Positions 29,106-39,224 are shown, counted from the stretch's first letter. The stretch: DNA of 64,000 bases from Diaphorobacter limosus (GCF_033100095.1 NZ_CP136921.1:342501-406500); one strand, 5' to 3'. Made by a program: numbers and translations. The notes: generated by a model not told the origin, from the sequence alone.

Positions 29106-30647
29106 ATGACCCTTGAAATGATGATCGCGCTGGCCCTGCTGGTGCTGGTCGTGCTGCTGCTGTGCGCCCTGTTACTGCGCCGCCCCCGTGTTGCGCTGCC
29201 GCCCGAGTGGCCGCAGCGCCTGCAGGCGCTGGAGTCGGCAGTGCAGGCCACGCAACTGGCGGTGGCCAAGAACGATGGCGCGCTGGACGCCATGGGCCAG
29301 CAGCTGCGCGGCTTCACGCACAGCACGCAGGTGCTGCTGGACGAGCGCCTGCAGCTGGCGGCGCAGGAGTCGCGCACCAGCCGCGCCGAGCTGCAGGCAG
29401 CCTTTGGCGCGCTGCAGCAGCGGCTGGAGCAGCAACTGGTGCAGGGCCGCAGCGATGAGGCCCAGGCGCGCCATGAGCAGCTGCAGGCGCTGGCCGCCTT
29501 CCGCGCCGAGCTCACGCAGACCGCCCAGGCCCTGAAGGGCGATGTGCAGGCGCAGCTGGAGGCGCATACGCAGCAGCTGCGCCACCAGTTCGCCGGCCTG
29601 CAGGAGGCGGTGGGCCAGCAGCTCACGGGCCTGGCGGCCAGCAGCCAGCAGGGCGCCGAGGCGCTGCGCGCTGCGCTCAACGAACGCCTGGCCGCCATCC
29701 AGCAGGACAACGCCGCCAAGCTGGAGGAAATGCGCCGCACCGTGGACGAGAAGTTGCACGCCACGCTGGAGCAGCGCCTGGGCGACTCCTTCAAGCTGGT
29801 CAGCGAGCGCCTGGAGCTGGTGCACAAGGGCCTGGGCGAGATGCAGACCCTGGCCGCCGGCGTGGGCGACCTGAAGCGCGTGATGACCAACGTGAAGACG
29901 CGCGGCACCTGGGGCGAGCTGCAGCTGGGCGCCATCATCGACAACGTGCTCACGCCCGGGCAGTACGAGAAAAACGTCAAGACCCAGCCCGGCAGCGACG
30001 AGCTGGTGGAATTTGCCATCCGCCTGCCGGGCCGCAGCGACGAGCAGCCGGTGTGGCTGCCGATCGACTCCAAGTACCCCGTGGAGCATTACCAGCGCCT
30101 GGTGGACGCGCAAGACCAGGCCGACAAGGGGGCGATCGCCGCCGCCGGCAATGCCTTCGAGGCCTCCATCAAACTGGAGGCCAAGAAAATCTTCAGCAAA
30201 TACGTGGCGCCGCCCTACACCACCGACTTCGCCGTGCTCTACCTGCCCACCGAGGGCCTGTTTGCCGAGGTCATGCGCCGCCCCGGCCTGGTGGAGGCGG
30301 TGCAGAACGACTGCCGCGTGATGATCACCGGCCCGGCCAACCTGGCGGCCATGCTCAGCAGCCTGCAGATGGGCTTCAAGACCCTGGCGATCGAGAAGCG
30401 CTCGTCCGAGGTCTGGGGCGTACTGGGGCAGGTGAAGAGTGAATTCGCCAAGTTTGGCGTCATCGTGGATCAGACGCGCAAGTCCATCGACGCGGCGGCC
30501 AGGAAGTTCGAGCAGGTCGATGTGCGCACGCGCGCCATACAGCGGCGCCTGCGCGACGTGCAGGAACTGCCGGCGCCCGGGCAGCAGGCGCTGGACGATG
30601 CCGGCGCGAGTGCTGAGGACTTATTGATAGAGGACGAAGGCGATTAG
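29106..30647 (+). CDS. rmuC: DNA recombination protein RmuC
   Basis: 513 residues: an N-terminal membrane helix (LALLVLVVLLLCALLL, 8-25), a long coiled coil (about 35-250), then the RmuC core with LKRVMTNVKTRGTWGELQLGAIIDNVLTPGQYEKNV and LPIDSKYPVEHYQRL. RmuC restrains DNA inversion at short inverted repeats and has a nuclease-like fold. The start has no Shine-Dalgarno; a palindromic repeat lies immediately upstream. A link between RmuC and the many inverted repeats here is speculative. Confidence 0.92.
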   Translation: MTLEMMIALALLVLVVLLLCALLLRRPRVALPPEWPQRLQALESAVQATQLAVAKNDGALDAMGQQLRGFTHSTQVLLDERLQLAAQESRTSRAELQAAFGALQQRLEQQLVQGRSDEAQARHEQLQALAAFRAELTQTAQALKGDVQAQLEAHTQQLRHQFAGLQEAVGQQLTGLAASSQQGAEALRAALNERLAAIQQDNAAKLEEMRRTVDEKLHATLEQRLGDSFKLVSERLELVHKGLGEMQTLAAGVGDLKRVMTNVKTRGTWGELQLGAIIDNVLTPGQYEKNVKTQPGSDELVEFAIRLPGRSDEQPVWLPIDSKYPVEHYQRLVDAQDQADKGAIAAAGNAFEASIKLEAKKIFSKYVAPPYTTDFAVLYLPTEGLFAEVMRRPGLVEAVQNDCRVMITGPANLAAMLSSLQMGFKTLAIEKRSSEVWGVLGQVKSEFAKFGVIVDQTRKSIDAAARKFEQVDVRTRAIQRRLRDVQELPAPGQQALDDAGASAEDLLIEDEGD

Positions 30648-30679
30648 GAACACGGCCACCGGGCAGCGGCCAGGTGGGC

Positions 30680-31543
30680 TCACAGCTCGTAGAACGCGCG
30701 CACGATGGCCCAGGCCTCGGCCGGGTCGTCGCAGTAGTGGAACAGCTTCAGGTCGCCCTGCGAGATCGTGCCTTGCTCCACCAGGGCGTCGAAGTTGATC
30801 AGGCGCTTCCAGAACTCGGAGCCGAACAGCACGATGGGCGCGGCCTTGGCCTTGCCGGTCTGCACCAGGGTCAGCACCTCGAACAGCTCGTCCAGCGTGC
30901 CAAAGCCTCCGGGGAACAGCACCAGGGCCTTGGCGCGCATCATGAAATGCATCTTGCGCAGCGCGAAGTAGTGGAACTTGAACGACAGCGAGGGCGTGAT
31001 GTATTTGTTGCCGCTTTGCTCGTGCGGCAGCGTGATGTTCAGGCCGATGTTGGGCGCGCCGGCCTCGTGCGCGCCGCGGTTGGCCGCCTCCATGATGCCG
31101 GGGCCGCCGCCGGTGCAGATGTACAGGCGCTCGGCCGGCGGACGCGTCTGGCTGTATTCGGCCACATGGCGCGCAAAGCGGCGCGCCTGGTCGTAGTAGT
31201 AGGCGTTCTTCACGGCGCGCTCGGCGCGCGCGATGCGCTCGGCATCGCCGCTGGCCTGGGCTTCGGCCAACTGCTCGGCCGCGTCCTCGGGTGCAACAAA
31301 GCGCGCGCTGCCATACACCACCACCGTGTGTTCTATGCCCTGGTCGGCCTGTTCCAGCTCGGGCTTCAGCAGCTCCAGCTGAAAGCGGATGCCGCGTGTC
31401 TCGCGGCGCAGCATGAATTCGGGGTCGGCAAAGGCCAGGCGATAGGAGTCGGCGTGCAGCGGATTGCCGGCCACGGCGTAGTTGTGCAGCTCGGCCCAGG
31501 CGTTGGCCAGGCGGCTGTCTTGAAGGTCGGTGTTGGCTTGCAT
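30680..31543 (-). CDS. LOG family protein (TIGR00730-like)
   Basis: 287 residues with the Rossmann-type LOG motifs GGGPGIMEAANRGA (near 155) and PGGFGTLDELFE (near 215). Many LOG proteins are cytokinin riboside 5'-monophosphate phosphoribohydrolases that also act on AMP. This longer bacterial type has an extra N-terminal helical region. Start at ATG 31543; the frame runs on into repeat copy 6. Convergent with rmuC. Confidence 0.85.
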   Translation of the reverse strand: MQANTDLQDSRLANAWAELHNYAVAGNPLHADSYRLAFADPEFMLRRETRGIRFQLELLKPELEQADQGIEHTVVVYGSARFVAPEDAAEQLAEAQASGDAERIARAERAVKNAYYYDQARRFARHVAEYSQTRPPAERLYICTGGGPGIMEAANRGAHEAGAPNIGLNITLPHEQSGNKYITPSLSFKFHYFALRKMHFMMRAKALVLFPGGFGTLDELFEVLTLVQTGKAKAAPIVLFGSEFWKRLINFDALVEQGTISQGDLKLFHYCDDPAEAWAIVRAFYEL

Positions 31544-31623
31544 GATTCTTGGTATCGGAAAAAGGGCCGTCGGCTTGAGCGGTGGAGTAGCGTCAGTGGG
31601 CGGTTTGATTGTTGGATTAATTG

Positions 31624-31674
31624 GCTTGAAACGCTTATATGGCAAGCGCTAACAGCTATGTAAATGATAGTTTA
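31624..31674. repeat. Short palindromic repeat, copy 6
   Basis: GAAACGCTTATATGGCAAGC then GCTAACAGCTATG and TGATAG, between crcB and the LOG gene. The crcB stop codon lies in its right end. Confidence 0.75.
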
Positions 31675-32061
31675 AAACCGGCTTTCAAGGCGCAGCAGCG
31701 CCGCGCTTTGCAGTCCGGCCCAGGTCATGCACAGCGAGCCCGCCACATGCAGGGTAGCCAGGCCCAGGGCCAGCGCCAGGCGCTGCTGCTGCAGCAGGCC
31801 CAGCACCTCGGCCGAGAAGGTGGAAAAGGTGGTCAGGGCGCCGAGAAAGCCGGTCACGAGCAGCAGGCGCCAGGCAGGGTCGAGCTGCGGCAGGGCCTGG
31901 AACAGCGCCAGACACAGGCCGATGAGATAGCCGCCAATCAGGTTCGCCGCCAGCGTGCCCCAGGGCAGCAGCGCCCCCTGGGTGTTGAGCCATAGCGACA
32001 GCCGCCAGCGCGCCAGGGCGCCGGCGCAGGCGCCGAGGCAGATGGCAAGAGCGTGCAGCAT
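31672..32061 (-). CDS. crcB: Fluoride channel CrcB/FluC
   Basis: 129-residue inner-membrane protein with four helices that exports fluoride as a dual-topology dimer. Conserved: [26 protein letters not shown] (pore Asn) and [13 protein letters not shown] (phenylalanine box). Start ATG 32061, 28 bp after the M14 peptidase stop, same strand. I see no fluoride riboswitch in the short gap, so expression may depend on the upstream gene. Confidence 0.92.
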   Translation of the reverse strand: MLHALAICLGACAGALARWRLSLWLNTQGALLPWGTLAANLIGGYLIGLCLALFQALPQLDPAWRLLLVTGFLGALTTFSTFSAEVLGLLQQQRLALALGLATLHVAGSLCMTWAGLQSAALLRLESRF

Positions 32062-32089
32062 CGCGGCATTGTAGGCAGGCCGGCGCGCG

Positions 32090-33871
32090 TCACAGCTCGA
32101 TCTGCTGCCAGGCCTGCACCGCCGCGAGCACGGTGTGCATCTGCACCAGGTGTGCAAAGCGGAAGGCGTCGCCATGCACGGTTTCGTCGGGGAATTCGGT
32201 CACCAGCGTCACCGGTGCGTCGTGCGTGGTCTGTGCCTGCGTGCAGGCGATGCCGTCGATGAGCTCGAACGGCATCGGGCCGGCATGCTGCTCGTACAGC
32301 GCGCGCTGGCGCGCATTGAATTCGGCCAGGCCCGGCACTGCCTTGAGGCGCGCGCACACGGCCTCGAGCAGCGTGCGCGCCGGCTGCTGCCAGCCGGCGT
32401 GGTAGCGCAGGATCAGGAAGAAGGCCTTGGGACACATCCACTGCTCGAAGCCGCGCGGCACATAGCCCGACAGCGGGCGCGTCCACTCGTGCGCCGGGTA
32501 GCCGTGCAGGTTCACATGCAGCTGCGCGCCCGACAGGGCCAGCGCCTGCTGGCGCGCCGCGCGCTCATACAGTGGCGCGCCCTCGCGGTATTCGACATCG
32601 TCGCCCAGGGCGGTATAGCGCGCCGCATGGTGCATATGGCCGCTGTGCTGGCAGCACAGCTCGCGGTGCAGGGCGTAGCCGTCGGGGTTCTCCAGCGCGA
32701 TGAGCGCGAAATGGGCCCTGCCGTCATGGCGCAGCGCGTCGGCGGCGCGCAGCGCGCCCACCACGCCCGAGGTCTCGTTGGCATGCTGGCCACCGCTGAT
32801 GAACACCGGCCGTTGCGTGCCGGCCTGGTAATAGCCCCACACGCTGCGTCCCTGGCGCGTGGGCGCCTCAAAGCGCTGGCCGGGCCAGCCCTGCAGGATC
32901 TGGGCGATATAGGCCGGCGCCGGGGCGCTGCCCAGACTCTCCAGCGCCGCTGCTGCCGCCTGCGGCAGTTGTGCGGCGGCCAGCGCGTCCTGCGCCTGCG
33001 CATCAAAGGGCTGCAGGCTGACCCGCACGCGCGGCGTGGTGGCGCCCAGGCGTATGTCGGGCACGATCTGGCCGGGCTGCAGCCGCCGGTCGCCCAGCGG
33101 GCGGCCGCTGTGCTGCTGGAAGAACTCGAGCAGCGAGAAGTACAAGTCCTCGTGCAGCGCCTCGGCCGTGCTGATGCTCTCGCCCGCCCAGGCAATGGGC
33201 TGCTCGTAGCCGGGCAGGTCGATGCGCAGCTGCAGGCGCTCGAAATACGGCTCCGCATCCGGCCAGGGATGGGCGCGCACGGCGTGTAGCGCCTGGGCAA
33301 AGGCCTGCTCGTAGTCGGTGCTGACGGCGCAGTCCAGCAGGTTGGCCGCGCCGGCCATGGTGCCCACGCGCAGCCAGCCCGTGGGCGACAGCGCCGGGGC
33401 GCCGCTGGCGTCGGCGTGGCGGCGGTTGGGTGCGTGCACGCGTTGCGTCAGGCGCTTGCCGCCCTGCAGCTCAAGCTCGACGTCGTAGTGCAGCAGGGCG
33501 TCGGCGCGTGGCTCCAGCGTCAGCCCGCCTTCGGGCAGCAGGGCGGCGAGCGGGTAGGCCTCCAGCCTGAAGCGCTGCGCTGGGCCGATCTGCGGCACCG
33601 GGTAGCGCACATGGGCCGCCACCAGCTGCGCGCGGCCGACGTTGTCGATGAAATGCTGCACCAGCGGCTTGTAGGCGCTGTGAAAGCGCGCCTGCACGCC
33701 CACGGCCGCCAGCCGCTGCTCGGCCGCGCGGCGCTCGGCCTGGCCCTCGAACAGCCAGCCCTCGACATGCCGGCCGCGCCATTGCGGCTGTGAGAAGCGG
33801 CGCAGCCACAGATCCAGGGTGCGGTCCAGGTTCAGGTCGAGCAGCGTGGTGCCGGTGTCGGTATCGGTCAT
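32090..33871 (-). CDS. M14-family zinc carboxypeptidase-like protein
   Basis: 593 residues, no signal peptide. The N-terminal ~300 residues are of unknown fold. The C-terminal peptidase domain has [10 protein letters not shown] (HxxE zinc ligands, near 360), a third ligand in [12 protein letters not shown] (near 455) and a catalytic-Glu candidate in LVTEFPDE (near 558). The substrate is unknown. Start at ATG 33871 (MTDTDTGTT); the open frame reaches 33946. crcB follows closely on the same strand. Confidence 0.78.
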   Translation of the reverse strand: MTDTDTGTTLLDLNLDRTLDLWLRRFSQPQWRGRHVEGWLFEGQAERRAAEQRLAAVGVQARFHSAYKPLVQHFIDNVGRAQLVAAHVRYPVPQIGPAQRFRLEAYPLAALLPEGGLTLEPRADALLHYDVELELQGGKRLTQRVHAPNRRHADASGAPALSPTGWLRVGTMAGAANLLDCAVSTDYEQAFAQALHAVRAHPWPDAEPYFERLQLRIDLPGYEQPIAWAGESISTAEALHEDLYFSLLEFFQQHSGRPLGDRRLQPGQIVPDIRLGATTPRVRVSLQPFDAQAQDALAAAQLPQAAAAALESLGSAPAPAYIAQILQGWPGQRFEAPTRQGRSVWGYYQAGTQRPVFISGGQHANETSGVVGALRAADALRHDGRAHFALIALENPDGYALHRELCCQHSGHMHHAARYTALGDDVEYREGAPLYERAARQQALALSGAQLHVNLHGYPAHEWTRPLSGYVPRGFEQWMCPKAFFLILRYHAGWQQPARTLLEAVCARLKAVPGLAEFNARQRALYEQHAGPMPFELIDGIACTQAQTTHDAPVTLVTEFPDETVHGDAFRFAHLVQMHTVLAAVQAWQQIEL

Positions 33872-33981
33872 GGTGGTGGGGGTGAATGGCAAGGGGGCTG
33901 TGCGGCGGCATGTCATTATCTGCAGGTCATGACCCGGCCGGGCCATGCGGCGCGGATCGTGCAGGCCCGCGGGAATATGAG

Positions 33982-34029
33982 TGAAAAAGGCCTTTAGCGC
34001 TTGTGTAGCAAGCGCCAGATGCTCTTATT
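33982..34029. repeat. Short palindromic repeat, copy 7
   Basis: GGCCTTTAGCGCTTGTGTAG then CAAGCGCCAGATGCTC, a diverged copy upstream of the SDR gene at 34061, replacing most of its 5' region. Confidence 0.7.
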
Positions 34030-34060
34030 TTTATACTTTCTTTCTCTGGAGATGATTGCC

Positions 34061-34984
34061 ATGACCCTCGATTTCCAAGGCCGCGTGGCCATCGTGACGG
34101 GCGCCGGTGGTGGCCTGGGGCGCCAGCATGCGCTGGCGCTGGCGGCGCGCGGCGCCAGGGTGCTGGTCAACGACCTGGGTGGCGCGGTGGACGGCAGCGG
34201 TGGCAGCGTGGGCGCGGCGCAGGCCGTGGCCGACGAGATCCGCGCCGCCGGCGGCCAGGCGCTGGCCAATGGCGCCTCGGTGACCGACTTTGCCGCCGTG
34301 CAGGCCATGGTGCAGCAGGCGCAGGACGCCTGGGGGCGCGTGGACATCCTGGTCAACAACGCCGGCATCCTGCGTGACAAGAGCTTTGCCAAGATGGACA
34401 TGGCCGACTTCGCCCTGGTGGTGCAGGTGCACCTGATGGGCGCGGCGCATTGCTGCAAGGCCGTGTGGCCGCTGATGCAGGCGCAGAACTATGGGCGCAT
34501 CGTCATGACCACCTCCTCCACCGGCCTGTACGGCAACTTTGGCCAGGCCAACTACGGCGCGGCCAAGCTGGCCCAGGCGGGGCTGATGCAGACCCTGGCC
34601 ATCGAGGGCGCCAAGTACGGCATCCATGTGAACGCGCTGGCGCCCACGGCCGCCACGCGCATGACCGCGGGCCTGCTGCCCGACGAGGTCATGGCCGCCA
34701 TCCGGCCCGAGGCCGTGGTGCCCGCCATGCTGGTGCTGGCGCACGAGAGCGCGCCCACGCGCACCATCCTGTGCGCCGGCGCGGGCACCTTCGAGGCCGC
34801 GCATATCACCCTGACCCAGGGCCTGTACCTGGGCGTGGGTGACGACGTACCCGAACAACTGGCCGCCCGCCTGGCCGAGGTCTGCGAGCGCCACGGTGAG
34901 CAGGTGCCCGCCAGCGGCGCCGCCCAGGGCCAGAACGAGATCCGCCTGGCCATGGCGGCGGCAGAGGCCGGGGTAAGCGCGTAG
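34061..34984 (+). CDS. SDR oxidoreductase, MFE-2/FabG-like
   Basis: 307 residues. TGAGGGLGRQHALALAARG and NDLGGAVDGSGGS match the hydroxyacyl-CoA dehydrogenase domain of multifunctional beta-oxidation enzymes. NNAGILRDKSF and YGAAK complete the SDR active site. A C-terminal ~70-residue extension beyond the classic SDR fold is usual for this subgroup. ATG 34061 has CTGGAG at suitable distance. Substrate probably a 3-hydroxyacyl-CoA; inferred from family. Confidence 0.85.
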   Translation: MTLDFQGRVAIVTGAGGGLGRQHALALAARGARVLVNDLGGAVDGSGGSVGAAQAVADEIRAAGGQALANGASVTDFAAVQAMVQQAQDAWGRVDILVNNAGILRDKSFAKMDMADFALVVQVHLMGAAHCCKAVWPLMQAQNYGRIVMTTSSTGLYGNFGQANYGAAKLAQAGLMQTLAIEGAKYGIHVNALAPTAATRMTAGLLPDEVMAAIRPEAVVPAMLVLAHESAPTRTILCAGAGTFEAAHITLTQGLYLGVGDDVPEQLAARLAEVCERHGEQVPASGAAQGQNEIRLAMAAAEAGVSA

Positions 34985-34987
34985 GCC

Positions 34988-35153
34988 TTGTACAGCAACA
35001 CGGAAATATCGAAACATGAAAGCGCGCCTTCGCCCCCATGGCGGCGTTGCAAATCCTCGCGATAGCTACGGCTATCGCTGCGGTTTGCGCCTTGCCCTGG
35101 GCGCGAATCCATCACTTTCATCTTGTTCCGATACCTCCGTGTCGCTGTACTAG
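34988..35153. mobile_element. MITE-like element A, copy 1
   Basis: About 166 bp with imperfect inverted ends: TGTACAGCAACACGGA at the left, TCCGTGTCGCTGTAC at the right. The similarity continues inwards to TGAAAG / CTTTCA, about 34 bp per arm. The centre has a second palindrome GCGATAGC-TACG-GCTATCGC. No transposase. A second copy at 45914-46080 differs at only a few internal positions. It fills most of the gap before gshA. Confidence 0.8.
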
Positions 35154-35251
35154 TGCCCTTGCTGGGCCGTGGCGCTTGGCGGTCCTGTCAGGCAGGCGCG
35201 GGCCCGGCGTGCTAAGTTCCGGCCCCTCGCAGAAAAAAGCAACAGCACACA

Positions 35252-36781
35252 ATGAACAATTGGCAACAGCGAATCGCAGCCCTGCCGGCCGAGCGCCTGG
35301 CGGGTATGCGCCGCGGCATAGAAAAAGAGGGGCTGCGCGTGCTGCCGGAGGGCGGTCTGGCACTCACGCCGCACCCGCAGGCGCTGGGCTCGGCCCTGAC
35401 GCACGCCAGCATCACCACCGACTACAGCGAGTCGCAGATCGAGCTCATCACTGGCGCGCACCAAAGCGTCTCTGGCTGCCTGGACGAGCTGATCCACATC
35501 CACCAATATGTGCTGCGCACGCTGGCCGGCGCGGGTGGCGAGATGCTCTGGGTCTCCAGCATGCCCTGCGGCCTGCCCACGGACGAGACCATCCCCATAG
35601 GCCGCTATGGCAACTCGCATATCGGCCGCGCCAAGAGCATCTACCGCATGGGCCTGGCGCACCGCTACGGGCGGCGCATGCAGACGATTTCGGGCATCCA
35701 CTACAACTGGTCGCTGCCGGGCGTGACGAGCGAGGAATACTTTGCGCTGATCCGCAACTTCCGCCGCCACGCCTTCGTGCTGCTCTACCTGTTTGGCGCC
35801 TCGCCCGCGCTGTGCCCCTGCTTCGTCGAGGGGCGCACGCACAGCCTGCAGCCCATGGGCGACGGCAGCCAGGCCCTGCACCTGCCGCACGCCACCTCGC
35901 TGCGCATGGGCCGCCTGGGCTACCAGAGCGACGCCCAGGCCAGCCTGGCCGTGAGCTACAACGGCCTGTCGGGCTATGCCGACTCGCTGTACGAGGCGCT
36001 CACGCGGCCGTACCCGGCCTATGAGGCGATCGGCATACGCAACATCGGTGGCGACTACAACCAGCTGGGCACCAGCCTGCTGCAGATCGAGAACGAGTTC
36101 TACGGCACCATCCGCCCCAAGCGCACGGTGCAGCGCGGCGAGCGCCCGCTGCATGCGCTGCGCGAGCGCGGCGTGGAATATGTCGAGGTGCGGCTGATGG
36201 ACCTGGATCCGTTCGAGAACGTGGGCATCACCGCCCCCACCATGCGCCTGCTGGACATATTCTTGCTGCACTGCCTGCTGTCCGACAGTCCGCCGGACAC
36301 GCCGCAGGAGATTGCCGAGATCAAGCACAACCAGCACCAGACTGCGGAGCGCGGGCGCGAACCGGGCCTGCAGCTGCTGCGTGCGGGCCAGGCGGTGCCG
36401 CTGGCCGACTGGGCCGCGCAGCTGCTGGGCGAATGCACCCCCATCGCCACGGCGCTGGATGCCGCCCAGGGCGGCGGCGACTACGCCGCCGCGCTGCAGC
36501 AGGCCCAGGCCCGGCTGGCCGACAGCAGCCTGACCCCGTCGGCACGGGTGCTGGCCGCCATGCGGGGCCAGCATGGCTGCAGCTACGAGGCGTTTTCCTT
36601 CGCGCAGTCGCAGCAGGCGCGCGAGCGGCTGCTGGCCATGCCCTGGGACGCGGCGCAGCAGCAGCACTACGAAGCCCTGGCCGCGCAGTCCCTGGCGGCG
36701 CAAAAGGCCATCGAGGATGCGGACACCCTGCCGTTCGAGGACTGGCGCCAGCAGTACATGGATCCGCGCCAGCTCGGCTGA
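35252..36781 (+). CDS. gshA: Glutamate-cysteine ligase
   Basis: 509-residue ATP-dependent enzyme for the first step of glutathione synthesis, of the gamma-proteobacterial GshA type (E. coli 518). Characteristic: RGIEKEGLRVLPEGGLALTPHP, ITTDYSESQIELIT, SGIHYNWSLP and the cysteine-containing SPALCPCFVEG. ATG 35252. The S-formylglutathione hydrolase at the right edge of the window uses the glutathione made here. Confidence 0.95.
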   Translation: MNNWQQRIAALPAERLAGMRRGIEKEGLRVLPEGGLALTPHPQALGSALTHASITTDYSESQIELITGAHQSVSGCLDELIHIHQYVLRTLAGAGGEMLWVSSMPCGLPTDETIPIGRYGNSHIGRAKSIYRMGLAHRYGRRMQTISGIHYNWSLPGVTSEEYFALIRNFRRHAFVLLYLFGASPALCPCFVEGRTHSLQPMGDGSQALHLPHATSLRMGRLGYQSDAQASLAVSYNGLSGYADSLYEALTRPYPAYEAIGIRNIGGDYNQLGTSLLQIENEFYGTIRPKRTVQRGERPLHALRERGVEYVEVRLMDLDPFENVGITAPTMRLLDIFLLHCLLSDSPPDTPQEIAEIKHNQHQTAERGREPGLQLLRAGQAVPLADWAAQLLGECTPIATALDAAQGGGDYAAALQQAQARLADSSLTPSARVLAAMRGQHGCSYEAFSFAQSQQARERLLAMPWDAAQQQHYEALAAQSLAAQKAIEDADTLPFEDWRQQYMDPRQLG

Positions 36782-36818
36782 ACCTGGCTGAGCCCATTCG
36801 GTCGTAGGATGGGGCGCC

Positions 36819-38999
36819 ATGACCATGCCCCTTGAGATCCGGCTGCGCGGCGCCCTGCGGGTGCTGCTGTCGCATTACGTCGCCAATGGCGTGGCCGGTG
36901 CGCTCGGGCTGCTGCTCATTTCCTCGCTGGTGCATGTGCTGCTGGGCAGCGCGGCGGGGTCGGCGGCCGCGGTGGGGGCCATCGTCGCCATTCCGCCCGA
37001 CATTCCAGCGCCGCGGCGCGGCAAGTTCCTGCACATGCTGCCCGCGCCGCTGCTGGCGCTGCCGCTGTTCTTTGTCGTGCAGCTGCTGCACGAGCAGCCC
37101 TGGTTGCTGGGTCTGCTCATCGTGCCGGCGAGTTTTTTTGCCTTCCTGGCCATGGCCTGGGGCAAGCGCGGCGCGCCCGTGGCCATCGCCGCCGTGCTGG
37201 CGCTGGTGTTCTCCATGGCCGTGCCGGTGCACACCGGGGCCGAGGGCTGGCGCGCGGCCCTTACCACCAGCTTTTACTTTGGCCTGGGCTCGCTGCTGTT
37301 CGTTCCCTGGTCGGTGCTGGTCAACCGGCTGCTCAATGGCCGCTACCGCGCGCAGGTGCTGGCCGATGTGCTGCTCTCGCAGGCCGCTCTGATGCGGCTG
37401 CAGGCCCTGCAGTTCACGCCCGTGCTGGCCCTGGGCGAGCGCGCCAACCCGCTCATGGGCCAGCTCTTGCTGCGCCAGGCGACGCTGGCCGACCAACTGC
37501 AGTCGGCGCGCGACATCGTGCTGGAGTCGCCCGGCAGCGCGCGCCAGCAGCGGCTGGCCGGCATGCTGCTGTGCGCGCTGGAGATGCGCGACCATCTGCT
37601 GGCCAGCGCGCTGGATCTGGAGGAACTGCGCCGGCAGCCCGAGCAGGCCGGGGCGCTGACACGCCAGCATGGCGTGCTGCTGGCGCTGGCCGCGCAGATG
37701 GAGCAGCTGGCCGATGCCCTGCTGCGCGGGCAGGTGCCGGCGCCGTTCGAGGATTTGCGCGCCCAGCTGCAGCTGGCCGTGCCTCAGGGCGATGCTGGCT
37801 TTTCCCCCGCGCGGCTGGCGCAGGCGCTGTCGCACCGCATAGGCCATATCCATGACGAGGTGGCGCGCCTGGTTGCCCTGGCGCGCGGCGAGGCCGCGCC
37901 CGACCTGGCCCTGGTGCGCGTGTGCTGGCAGATGTTCGTCAGCCCCACGGGCTGGGGCTGGCGGCCATTGCTGGGCCTGTGGCGCTGGAGCGCGGCGCCG
38001 CTGCGCCACGCCATGCGCGCGGCGCTGGCGATCGGCGTGGGCTATGCGCTGTCGCAGCTGCTGCCCTGGCGCGAGCATGCCTACTGGATCGTGCTGACCA
38101 TCGTCGTCGTGCTGCGCGGCAGCCTGGCGCAGACGCTGGAGCGGCGCAACGAGCGCGTGGCCGGCACGCTGCTGGGCTGCATGCTGGCCTCGATCGTGTT
38201 GCTGGCCAACCTGCCGCACTGGGCGCTGCTGGCCTGTGTGACCCTGGCCCAGGCCGTGGCCCATGCCTTCACGCTGCGCCGCTACCTGTTCACGGCCGTG
38301 GCGGCCACCGTGCTCGGACTGGTGCAGGCGCATCTGCTGGGCGCGGGCGGCAGCGCCGGCTTCGTGCTGCTTGAGCGCATGGCCGACACCCTGATAGGCG
38401 CCGGCATCGCCTGGGCCTTTGCCTATGTGCTGCCCTCCTGGGAGCGCCAGCAGATACCGGCCCTGGTGGCGCGCGCGCTGGCGGCGCAGACGCGCCATGC
38501 GCGCGAGGCCCTGGCCCTGGGCCAGCTGCAGGCCGTGGACAACCACCCCGAGCTGGCCTGGCGCCTGGCGCGCCGCGAGGCCTACGACAGCCTGGGCGTG
38601 CTGGTGCAGGCCACGGCGCGCGCCTGGAAGGAGCCGCGCGCCGTGCGCCCGCCGCTGGCGCCGCTGGAGCGCATGCAGGTGCATTGCTACCAGCTGCTGG
38701 CGCAGCTCACCGCCGTCAAGTCCATGCTGCTGCTGCGCCGCGGCCATCTGCGTGCCGAGGATGTGCAAGAGCCCCTGCAGGCCGCTACGGCGCGGCTGGA
38801 GGCGGTGTTGACCGGCGCCGCAGTGGCCACCGCGCCCGCGTCCGATCAGGCCGGGGTGTACGAGCCGCAGGCGCTGCCGCCACTGGTCGAGACCGACCTG
38901 GCCCCCTGGCTGCTGCGCCGCCTGTGCCTGGCCGAGGAGCTGGCCCGGCAGCTGCGCAGCGAGGCCATGGCGGTGGTCGTGCCGCTGCGGGCCGATTGA
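36819..38999 (+). CDS. FUSC/YccS-family inner-membrane protein
   Basis: 726 residues in two hydrophobic blocks (about 15-165 and 405-560), each with several helices, separated and followed by cytoplasmic helical segments. This is the FUSC (fusaric-acid-resistance-like) architecture. PHWALLACVTLAQAVAHAF and a conserved R-P-like arrangement in block two fit. Role probably efflux or envelope-related; substrate unknown. It begins 37 bp after gshA and may be co-transcribed. Confidence 0.8.
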   Translation: MTMPLEIRLRGALRVLLSHYVANGVAGALGLLLISSLVHVLLGSAAGSAAAVGAIVAIPPDIPAPRRGKFLHMLPAPLLALPLFFVVQLLHEQPWLLGLLIVPASFFAFLAMAWGKRGAPVAIAAVLALVFSMAVPVHTGAEGWRAALTTSFYFGLGSLLFVPWSVLVNRLLNGRYRAQVLADVLLSQAALMRLQALQFTPVLALGERANPLMGQLLLRQATLADQLQSARDIVLESPGSARQQRLAGMLLCALEMRDHLLASALDLEELRRQPEQAGALTRQHGVLLALAAQMEQLADALLRGQVPAPFEDLRAQLQLAVPQGDAGFSPARLAQALSHRIGHIHDEVARLVALARGEAAPDLALVRVCWQMFVSPTGWGWRPLLGLWRWSAAPLRHAMRAALAIGVGYALSQLLPWREHAYWIVLTIVVVLRGSLAQTLERRNERVAGTLLGCMLASIVLLANLPHWALLACVTLAQAVAHAFTLRRYLFTAVAATVLGLVQAHLLGAGGSAGFVLLERMADTLIGAGIAWAFAYVLPSWERQQIPALVARALAAQTRHAREALALGQLQAVDNHPELAWRLARREAYDSLGVLVQATARAWKEPRAVRPPLAPLERMQVHCYQLLAQLTAVKSMLLLRRGHLRAEDVQEPLQAATARLEAVLTGAAVATAPASDQAGVYEPQALPPLVETDLAPWLLRRLCLAEELARQLRSEAMAVVVPLRAD

Positions 39000-39224
39000 T
39001 CAGCCGCCGCGCCTGCGCCAGCGCAGCAGGCCCCAGCGCAGCACAAAGGCGCCGCCCAGCACCAGGGCGAACCAGCCGGCCAGATACACCTGGGCCATGA
39101 GCTCGCGCACATCCGGCGAGCGCGCCACATGCGGGGCCAGCAGGATGATGGCGCCGATCAGCGTGCAGATCACGCCCTTGAGCAAGAGCTCGGAATCTTG
39201 TTTGCGCGGGTCGGAGGAGGGCAT
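39000..39224 (-). CDS. Small two-helix membrane protein
   Basis: 74 residues, hydrophobic helices at about 20-38 (VICTLIGAIILLAPHVA) and 48-66, basic C-terminus RWGLLRWRRRGG. No family recognised. ATG 39224 has GGAGGAGG? only as CCTCC on the plus strand, i.e. a purine-poor 5' side. The coding case rests on length, codon bias and the two membrane segments. The stop abuts the FUSC stop. Confidence 0.65.
   Translation of the reverse strand: MPSSDPRKQDSELLLKGVICTLIGAIILLAPHVARSPDVRELMAQVYLAGWFALVLGGAFVLRWGLLRWRRRGG

Noticed and set aside
32062..32089. Fluoride riboswitch upstream of crcB
   Set aside because: Only 28 bp separate crcB from the preceding gene, too short, and the preceding coding end shows no such fold.
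36321..38768. 815-residue open frame antisense to gshA and the FUSC gene
   Set aside because: Composition (Gln/His/Arg) is that of a shadow; both plus-strand genes have recognisable motifs.
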